NCBI GenBank assembly: GCA_030148915.1
Contig: JASBSN010000055.1
Coordinates: 1-57,808, forward strand
DNA: 57,808 bases
From: Thiogranum sp.
GTDB lineage: Bacteria > Pseudomonadota > Gammaproteobacteria > DSM-19610
Direction of reading: 5' to 3'
The first letter of the stretch is position 1, and each line of letters begins with the position of its first letter. Positions 51,964 to 57,808 of the stretch are shown piece after piece. Below the pieces are notes generated by a model. The model was not told the DNA's origin and ran no database searches. It saw only the letters and a list, made by a program, of their open reading frames with translations. The translations under genes were made by a program, and so were the position numbers.

Positions 51964-54591
51964 ATGAACCGCTCTCACAGCACCACTGCCATTCGCCAGT
52001 CATTCCTGGACTTTTTCCGCGACAAGGGTCACGTGGTGGTGCCCTCCAGTCCGCTGGTCCCGGCCAATGATCCCACCCTGTTGTTCACCAACGCCGGCAT
52101 GGTGCAGTTTAAGGAAGTATTTCTCGGCAAGGAGCAGCGCGACTACACCCGCGCCACCAGTTCGCAGCGCTGCGTGCGCGCCGGCGGCAAGCACAATGAT
52201 CTGGAGAATGTCGGCTACACCGCCCGGCATCACACCTTTTTCGAAATGCTCGGCAACTTCAGTTTCGGCGACTATTTCAAGAAAGATGCGATTGGGTACG
52301 CCTGGGAATTCCTCACCGATGTTATCGGACTGGCGCCCGAGCGCCTGTGGGTAACGGTATACACCGAAGACGAGGAAGCCGCCGCCATCTGGCTGAATGA
52401 GATCGGTGTCGATCCGTCGCGCTTCTCGCGCATTGGCGCCAAGGATAATTTCTGGTCGATGGGCGACACCGGCCCCTGTGGTCCGTGCACGGAAATCTTT
52501 TACGATCACGGTGCCGACGTGCCCGGTGGGCCGCCGGGCACGGCCGAGGAAGACGGTGACCGCTATATCGAAATCTGGAACCTGGTCTTCATGCAGTATG
52601 ACCGCGACGCCGGCGGCGCGTTAGCACCCCTGCCCAAGCCCTCGGTGGACACCGGCATGGGGCTGGAGCGCCTGGCGGCGATTTTGCAGGGCGTGCATAG
52701 TAACTATGAAATAGACCTGTTCCAAAACCTGATCAAAGCCGCCGCCAGGGTGACCCGCTGCCAGGACCTGGCGCACACATCGCTGCGCGTGATTGCCGAC
52801 CATATCCGCGCCTGCGCTTTTCTGATAGTCGACGGCGTGTTTCCGGCCAACGAAGGGCGTGGCTATGTGTTGCGGCGGATCATCCGCCGCGCCATTCGTC
52901 ATGGTCATAAGCTGGGCATGCGCGAGAGTTTTTTTTATCGGCTGGTTGAGCCGCTGGCCAAAGAGATGGGCGACGCCTACCCGGAACTGGTGAATCAGCG
53001 CGCTCAGGTCGAGCAAATGCTGGCGCAGGAGGAAACGCGCTTTGCCGAAACGCTCGACAACGGTATGAAGATACTCGAAGAGGCCATCGCCGGGCTGCAG
53101 GGCGATCAGCTTGCCGGCGAAACAGTATTCAAGCTCTACGACACCTATGGCTTTCCCGTCGATCTGACTGCCGACATTGCCCGCGAGCGCAACCTGAGCC
53201 TGGACATGCCGGGTTTCGAGCGTGAAATGAACGCCCAGCGTGAGCGCGCGCGGGCCGCCAGCCAGTTTTCGGCCAACGATACCGGCGGCCTGGAGCTCAG
53301 CGGTAGCAGCGAGTTTACCGGCTACGAACGCGAGGCCGATCAGGCGACGGTCAGCGCGTTGTTCGTCAACGGACAGCCGGTGGAGCGGCTGCAAGTCGGC
53401 GACCAGGGTATGGTGGTGCTGGACCGCACACCCTTTTATGCCGAATCCGGCGGCCAGGTGGGTGACCGTGGTGTGCTGCGCAAGCAAGGCGGCGTATTCC
53501 GGGTGCTGGATACGCGCAAGCAGGGCGCGGGTGCCATTGTTCATATCGGTGAGCTCACCCAGGGCGCGATCGCCGTTGGCGACAATCTGGAAGCGCTGGT
53601 CGACACCGAGCGCCGCAACGCCACGCGCCGCAATCATACCGCCACCCACCTGCTGCATGCTGCGCTGCGCAGCGTGCTCGGCGAGCATGTGCAGCAGAAA
53701 GGCTCGCTGGTCGACCCCGAACGGCTGCGTTTCGACTTTGCACACTTTCAGCCGCTGACGGACGAAGAGCTGCGGCGCATTGAAAAGCTGGTCAACGAAC
53801 AGATTCGCGCCAACGCGGCGGCGCAAACGCGTGTCATGCCCGTAGACCAGGCGATAGCGGCCGGTGCCATGGCGCTGTTCGGCGAGAAATACGGCGAGGA
53901 AGTACGGGTGCTCTCCGTAGGCGATTTTTCGGTCGAACTGTGCGGGGGCACCCATGTCAGCCGCGCCGGTGATATCGGCCTGTTTAAGATTGTTTCACAA
54001 GGCGGTATTGCCTCCGGCGTGCGCCGTATCGAGGCGGTGACCGGTGCCGGCGCGCTGGAGTATATCGGCGAAACGGAGCAGCAGCTCGGCGCGGTGGCAG
54101 CGCTGGTCAAAGGCAGCCGCGACGAGGTGACCGCCCGCGTCTCCCAGCTGCTGGAGCGCAACCGCAACCTGGAAAAAGAACTGGAAGCCCTGAAAGCCAA
54201 GCAGGCTACTTCCCAGGGCAGCGATCTCGCCGCCCAGGCGCAGGAGATCGACGGTATCAAAGTGCTGGCCGTCGCACTGGAGGGCGCCGATGCGCGGCTG
54301 TTGCGTGATACGGTCGATCAGTTAAAAGACAAACTGGGCGCCGCTGCGGTGATACTGGCCGCGGTCAACGGCGACAAGGTGGCGCTGGTAGCCGGTGTCA
54401 CCAAGGCGGAAACCTCCCGTCTCAAAGCCGGTGAACTGGTCAACCACGTCGCCACCCAGATCGGTGGGCGCGGCGGCGGGCGGCCGGACATGGCGCAAGC
54501 CGGCGGTAACCAGCCGCAAAACCTCGCCGCCGCCCTGGCCTCCGTCGCGGACTGGGTAAGGCAGCAACTGGGCGCTGCCGCTACCGCCTGA
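51964..54591 (+). CDS. alaS: Alanine--tRNA ligase
   Basis: Class II aminoacyl-tRNA synthetase of 875 residues. Class II motif regions are near the N-terminus ([29 protein letters not shown]), the editing domain carries HTATHLL and CGGTHV as zinc ligands, and a C-Ala domain with [12 protein letters not shown]-like [15 protein letters not shown] ends the protein. A promoter candidate lies upstream (TTGTAC at 51926 and TGTACC at 51948, 16-bp spacing), weak. Confidence 0.97.
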   Translation: MNRSHSTTAIRQSFLDFFRDKGHVVVPSSPLVPANDPTLLFTNAGMVQFKEVFLGKEQRDYTRATSSQRCVRAGGKHNDLENVGYTARHHTFFEMLGNFSFGDYFKKDAIGYAWEFLTDVIGLAPERLWVTVYTEDEEAAAIWLNEIGVDPSRFSRIGAKDNFWSMGDTGPCGPCTEIFYDHGADVPGGPPGTAEEDGDRYIEIWNLVFMQYDRDAGGALAPLPKPSVDTGMGLERLAAILQGVHSNYEIDLFQNLIKAAARVTRCQDLAHTSLRVIADHIRACAFLIVDGVFPANEGRGYVLRRIIRRAIRHGHKLGMRESFFYRLVEPLAKEMGDAYPELVNQRAQVEQMLAQEETRFAETLDNGMKILEEAIAGLQGDQLAGETVFKLYDTYGFPVDLTADIARERNLSLDMPGFEREMNAQRERARAASQFSANDTGGLELSGSSEFTGYEREADQATVSALFVNGQPVERLQVGDQGMVVLDRTPFYAESGGQVGDRGVLRKQGGVFRVLDTRKQGAGAIVHIGELTQGAIAVGDNLEALVDTERRNATRRNHTATHLLHAALRSVLGEHVQQKGSLVDPERLRFDFAHFQPLTDEELRRIEKLVNEQIRANAAAQTRVMPVDQAIAAGAMALFGEKYGEEVRVLSVGDFSVELCGGTHVSRAGDIGLFKIVSQGGIASGVRRIEAVTGAGALEYIGETEQQLGAVAALVKGSRDEVTARVSQLLERNRNLEKELEALKAKQATSQGSDLAAQAQEIDGIKVLAVALEGADARLLRDTVDQLKDKLGAAAVILAAVNGDKVALVAGVTKAETSRLKAGELVNHVATQIGGRGGGRPDMAQAGGNQPQNLAAALASVADWVRQQLGAAATA

Positions 54592-54662
54592 TTTCCCCTA
54601 ACGGTTCCCAGTCGCGCTGATTTGTAGTTTAATTCCCGCTTTTCGCGCGCACGTCAGGACAT

Positions 54663-55892
54663 ATGGCTCTTTTCGTACAGAAATTCGGCGGCACCTCGGT
54701 GGGCAGCCCCGAGCGCATTCAGGCCGTGGCCGACCAGATCATCCGCTACCGGGCTCAGGGCCATCAACTGGTGGTAGTGGTTTCGGCCATGAGCGGGGAG
54801 ACCGACCGCCTGTTGGGTCTGGCGGCCAGCGTCGCCGAGCGGCCCGCCCCGCGCGAGCTGGACGTGTTGCTGGCCACCGGCGAGCAGGCCACCATCGCCC
54901 TGCTGTCGATGGCGCTACAGGCGCGCGGTTGCCAGGCGCGTTCCTACACCGGCCCGCAGGTGCAGATCCTTACCGATAACGCCCATAACAAGGCGCGAAT
55001 CAAGGCCATAGACGGCCAGCGGGTAATGGCGGATCTGGCCGCCGAGCGGGTGGTGGTGGTGGCCGGTTTCCAGGGGGTCGACGAAAGCGGCAATATCACC
55101 ACCCTCGGTCGCGGTGGCTCGGATACCACCGCGGTGGCGCTGGCGGCCGCGCTGAAAGCCGATGAATGTCAGATTTTTACTGATGTGGATGGGGTTTACA
55201 CCACCGATCCGCGGGTGGTGCCGCAGGCACGCCGGCTGGCGCGGGTGACGTTTGAGGAAATGCTGGAAATGGCCAGCCTTGGCTCGAAAGTGCTGCAAAT
55301 CCGTGCCGTGGAGTTCGCAGGCAAGTACAATGTGCCATTACGCGTTCTGTCGAGCTTCGCCGAAGGCGACGGTACGCTGATTACTTACGAGGATGAAGGC
55401 ATGGAACAGGCCCTGATTTCCGGCATTGCGTTCAATCGCGATGAAGCCAAGCTGACGGCCCTGGGTGTGCCCGACCAGCCGGGCGTCGCCCACCTGCTGC
55501 TGGGGCCGGTCGCCGAGGCGAATATCGAAGTCGATATGATTGTGCAGAACGTCGCACCGGGCGGGGATACCACGGATTTTACCTTTACCGTGCACCGCAA
55601 CGACTACCAGCGCGCACTGGAAATACTGCAGACGGTGGCCGGTGACATGGGCGCCCGCGAAGTGGTCGGTGATCCGAAAATTGTTAAGATCTCGCTGGTG
55701 GGGGTGGGCATGCGCTCCCACGCGGGTATCGCCTCGACCATGTTCCAAACCCTGGCCGCCGAGGGTATCAACATCAGAATGATCTCCACATCGGAAATCA
55801 AGGTCTCGGTGGTGGTCGATGAAAAATACCTCGAACTCGGCGTGCGCGCCCTGCACGACGCTTTTCACCTCGAGCAGCCAATGACAGCCTGA
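54663..55892 (+). CDS. lysC: Aspartate kinase
   Basis: First step of the aspartate family pathway (lysine, threonine, methionine, diaminopimelate). The 409-residue monofunctional product has KFGGTSVG at the start, GRGGSDTTAVALAAAL and VDGVYTTDPR in the kinase domain, and two ACT domains at the C-terminus (about 265-405) for feedback control. No homoserine dehydrogenase fusion. No lysine riboswitch fits in the 71-base upstream spacer. An internal start for the ACT-only beta subunit is possible, not shown. Confidence 0.95.
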   Translation: MALFVQKFGGTSVGSPERIQAVADQIIRYRAQGHQLVVVVSAMSGETDRLLGLAASVAERPAPRELDVLLATGEQATIALLSMALQARGCQARSYTGPQVQILTDNAHNKARIKAIDGQRVMADLAAERVVVVAGFQGVDESGNITTLGRGGSDTTAVALAAALKADECQIFTDVDGVYTTDPRVVPQARRLARVTFEEMLEMASLGSKVLQIRAVEFAGKYNVPLRVLSSFAEGDGTLITYEDEGMEQALISGIAFNRDEAKLTALGVPDQPGVAHLLLGPVAEANIEVDMIVQNVAPGGDTTDFTFTVHRNDYQRALEILQTVAGDMGAREVVGDPKIVKISLVGVGMRSHAGIASTMFQTLAAEGINIRMISTSEIKVSVVVDEKYLELGVRALHDAFHLEQPMTA

Positions 55893-56067
55893 GCGCCCCG
55901 GGGCGAACAGTGCGGCCCAAATTACCAACAAAAACAAAAAACTTAGCTGGAGGGTATAGTTTTACAGGCGCTGGCCGACAATTACCATGTTGGCTGTGCG
56001 CCGCAGACGTGCCGACCGCGATAACCGTGAGAGTTGGTTGTAACAGCAGGTCAAGGAGACGAAAGGA

Positions 56068-56271
56068 ATGTTGATACTTACACGCAGGGTTGGCGAAACC
56101 CTGATGATCGGTGACGAAGTCACGGTTACTGTATTGGGCGTCAAGGGTAACCAGGTTCGCATCGGCGTCAACGCCCCCAAGGATGTGGCGGTCCATCGCG
56201 AAGAAATTTACGAGCGTATCAAGCGGGAGCAGGATGCCGAATCGCCCACGGAAACTGTCGATTCCGACTAA
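56068..56271 (+). CDS. csrA: Carbon storage regulator CsrA
   Basis: Dimeric RNA-binding regulator that blocks or stabilises mRNAs at GGA motifs. The 67-residue product begins [16 protein letters not shown] and contains [19 protein letters not shown]. The leader has two GGA triplets (AAGGAGA and AAAGGAATG), so self-regulation is plausible. Located between lysC and the tRNAs as in many gammaproteobacteria. Confidence 0.97.
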   Translation: MLILTRRVGETLMIGDEVTVTVLGVKGNQVRIGVNAPKDVAVHREEIYERIKREQDAESPTETVDSD

Positions 56272-56277
56272 TTGAAC

Positions 56278-56306
56278 TTTACCTCATGCCCACGCGCCGG
56301 TATCCT
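56278..56306 (+). promoter_or_regulatory. Promoter candidate for tRNA-Ser
   Basis: TTTACC (56278-56283), 17 bases, TATCCT (56301-56306). The spacing is ideal but the -35 is weak. It lies about 45 bases upstream of the mature tRNA 5' end. Confidence 0.4.
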
Positions 56307-56352
56307 ACCCGACTGCTGCAAGCAGGCTTCATCCAAGCCGTTTGAGCAGATC

Positions 56353-56442
56353 GGAGAGCTGGCCGAGCGGCTGAAGGCGCACCCCTGCTAAGGGTGTATG
56401 GGTTAACGCCCATCGAGGGTTCGAATCCCTCGCTCTCCGCCA
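56353..56442 (+). tRNA. tRNA-Ser(GCU)
   Basis: The acceptor stem GGAGAGC (56353-56359) pairs with GCTCTCC (56432-56438), followed by discriminator G and encoded CCA. The anticodon loop CTGCTAA carries GCT. A long variable arm is present, as expected for tRNA-Ser, making 90 bases. T-loop GGTTCGAATCC is intact. Confidence 0.96.
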
Positions 56443-56451
56443 CATGTAAAC

Positions 56452-56473
56452 AGCCCCTAAACGGGGCTTTTTT
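56452..56473 (+). terminator. Intrinsic terminator after tRNA-Ser
   Basis: AGCCCC (56452-56457) pairs with GGGGCT (56463-56468) across a TAAAC loop, followed by a T-run (56468-56473). It separates the two tRNA transcripts. Confidence 0.9.
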
Positions 56474-56508
56474 ATTTGCGGCGGTATACACAAAGCGCCA
56501 AGAGATCC

Positions 56509-56537
56509 TTGAGTTTTACGGCCCTCTCATGGATAAT
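56509..56537 (+). promoter_or_regulatory. Promoter of tRNA-Arg
   Basis: TTGAGT (56509-56514), 17 bases, GATAAT (56532-56537), followed by a GC-rich discriminator (CGCGCGC), the type expected for stringently controlled stable-RNA promoters. Confidence 0.7.
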
Positions 56538-56553
56538 CGCGCGCTTCCACTTC

Positions 56554-56630
56554 GCGCCCGTAGCTCAGCTGGATAGAGTACCTGGCTACGAACCAGGCGG
56601 TCGGAGGTTCGAATCCTTCCGGGCGCGCCA
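56554..56630 (+). tRNA. tRNA-Arg(ACG)
   Basis: The acceptor stem GCGCCCG (56554-56560) pairs with CGGGCGC (56620-56626), then G and encoded CCA, 77 bases in all. The anticodon arm CCTGG-CTACGAA-CCAGG carries ACG, normally edited to ICG. The 3' half is the likely attachment site used by the neighbouring integrase. Confidence 0.96.
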
Positions 56631-56645
56631 TTTTTCAAATAACGA

Positions 56646-57749
56646 TTAAGCAGTTACAACCTCTTCCGCAACCGCCTTTTGCTTCAACAACACCAGTGCG
56701 GGACTTTTGCGGGAGTTTTCCCCGCACACCTTGTTTGCAGCCTCAATCAGGTTCTCCAGTTCGGCCGCCGAGTAGTGCGTGGTGATCCTGCCCGACTTGT
56801 GTCCCAGCAGATCCTGCCGGTCCTCGTAGCTCACGCCGGCTGCACGTAAGCGACGGCCGAAGGTGTGCTTGAGGTCGTGCACCCGCACCTGCGAAAGTCC
56901 CACGCGCTTGCGCGCCCGTTGCCAGGCCGAGTTGTTCATCACCGTCACTGGATGGCCGCGGTAGGTGAACACGTATTCCGGGTGTTCACCACGCACGTCC
57001 TCGATGACGGATTTCGCAACCCGGTTCAGTACCAGCAACCGTTCTTCACCATTTTTTACCCGGTCTTCCGGGATGATGAACACACTGGTTCCCAGCTCAG
57101 GCACCGGGACTTCCCATTCCCAGCGCAGGCCGCACACTTCCTTTTCCCGCGTACCCGTATTGACTTTGAACAATGCCATCCTGGCCAGATGCGGAGCCAG
57201 TTCGCTGAACAGCCGCGTTTGCTCTTCCCAGGACAACGGGTAGGGCTTGCGCGCGTCGGTCACCGGCAGCAATTTGATCTTGGGCGGCGTGTGCAGCCAG
57301 GTCAGGTTGTTCCCGTCCAGCCATTCCGAGGCCGCCAGATTCAGGATATGCCGTACCACGCCCAGGGCCAGGTTGATGCTCTTGGTCTTGATTCCCTGCT
57401 TGCGCCGTGCCTCGATAAACGGTTGCAGCGTTCCCATGTGAACCGATTCGATCGGCAGGTGGCCGATGTAGGGGTCCAGCTGTTTCAGGTGCAACGCGGT
57501 ATCGGCGATACGGCGCTTGTGCGGGTTCTCATTCAGGTATCGGGTTGCGGCGCGCCGAAACGCGCGTTTCGGCCTTACTCCGTAGACGACCGCTTGCCGG
57601 ACTTCCTCCGTCTTTTTGGCGAGGTATTCTTCCGCCTTTGCAAGGCTGCGTTCTCCAGTGCTTTCGCAAATGCGGACACCTCGGATCTGTTTGTCGATGT
57701 GCCAGACGCCATTGCGCTCATAGAGTCCGGCCGTTCGTTTGCGTCCCAT
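56646..57749 (-). CDS. Phage/island-type tyrosine integrase
   Basis: A 367-residue integrase reading toward tRNA-Arg, ending 16 bases from it, which marks the edge of an element integrated in that tRNA. The Arm/core-binding N-terminal part is followed by the catalytic domain: arginine I in TGTREKEVCGLRW, the HxxR position as HDLKHTF (lysine instead of arginine), LLGHKSGRIT and the nucleophile in THYSA. A GGAGA site precedes the ATG. The rest of the element would lie to the right, outside the window. Confidence 0.92.
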   Translation of the reverse strand: MGRKRTAGLYERNGVWHIDKQIRGVRICESTGERSLAKAEEYLAKKTEEVRQAVVYGVRPKRAFRRAATRYLNENPHKRRIADTALHLKQLDPYIGHLPIESVHMGTLQPFIEARRKQGIKTKSINLALGVVRHILNLAASEWLDGNNLTWLHTPPKIKLLPVTDARKPYPLSWEEQTRLFSELAPHLARMALFKVNTGTREKEVCGLRWEWEVPVPELGTSVFIIPEDRVKNGEERLLVLNRVAKSVIEDVRGEHPEYVFTYRGHPVTVMNNSAWQRARKRVGLSQVRVHDLKHTFGRRLRAAGVSYEDRQDLLGHKSGRITTHYSAAELENLIEAANKVCGENSRKSPALVLLKQKAVAEEVVTA

Positions 57750-57808
57750 GTCAAATCTCCTCTGAGTTGACCGGAACGCCCGTTGCGGGACTTATAGTGG
57801 TCTACCCA
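57750..57808. other. Window end, upstream of the integrase
   Basis: Only 59 bases remain and hold the integrase ribosome binding site and presumably its promoter. No other feature is visible. Confidence 0.5.

Noticed and set aside
54592-54662. Lysine riboswitch upstream of lysC
   Set aside because: Only 71 bases separate alaS and lysC, too short for the lysine aptamer, and no matching core elements are seen.

Overview
The window reads as chromosomal DNA of a GC-rich gammaproteobacterium. The evidence is gene order rather than any species-specific marker: corC/ypjD/ffh/rpsP/rimM/trmD/rplS, and recA/recX/alaS/lysC/csrA/tRNA-Ser/tRNA-Arg with mutS and cinA beside it, are arrangements typical of that class. 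No rRNA, CRISPR array, complete insertion sequence or prophage body is visible. I cannot name a genus.
Layout. 1-533: a repeat-rich leader with a large palindrome and about four 38-bp imperfect tandem units, then a sigma70-like promoter for dnaB. 534-4421: dnaB, alr, radA, tightly overlapping. 4422-4766: spacer holding a second large palindrome. 4767-8424, minus strand: an FHA-FHA-PilZ protein, msrB, a CorC/HlyC-type membrane protein and a YpjD-like protein. 8636-13265, plus strand: a metallo-beta-lactamase-fold phosphodiesterase-like protein behind a sigma54-like promoter, then ffh, rpsP, rimM, trmD, rplS, ending in a strong intrinsic terminator. 13354-20804: a TPR protein, htpG with a sigma32-like promoter, an Hsp15-type RNA-binding protein, an odd two-receiver protein and a MoxR/VWA pair. 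21331-29220: a diguanylate cyclase, a thioredoxin, moeA, xerD, dsbC, a third palindrome, a conserved protein of unknown function and a CnoX-like thioredoxin. 29295-35862: an AddA/AddB-type helicase-nuclease pair and a ferredoxin. 35966-44844, minus strand: a complete Wsp-type chemosensory operon ending in a receiver-GGEEF output protein. 45124-46448: a retropepsin-like protease and an OmpA-family lipoprotein-like or envelope protein. 46513-56271: mutS, cinA, thpR, recA behind a LexA box, recX, alaS, lysC, csrA. 56353-56630: tRNA-Ser(GCU) and tRNA-Arg(ACG). 56646-57749: a tyrosine integrase abutting the tRNA-Arg gene, probably the edge of an integrated element that continues beyond the window.
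How the genes work together. Most of the window is core information processing: replication, SRP targeting, ribosome assembly, tRNA modification and charging, repair and recombination. A second theme is cyclic di-GMP: two GGEEF proteins with intact catalytic and inhibitory-site motifs, a Wsp pathway controlling one of them, and a PilZ protein as possible effector. A third is thiol and protein quality control: two thioredoxins, DsbC, MsrB, HtpG, Hsp15.
The most unusual observation is a family of three dispersed palindromes (128-208, 4449-4533, 26705-26783). They share a small central core (an unpaired GCAT, a short GC hairpin, then CCTAAGC) but have long arms of unrelated sequence that are perfectly or almost perfectly self-complementary in each copy. 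I know of no named family that this matches.
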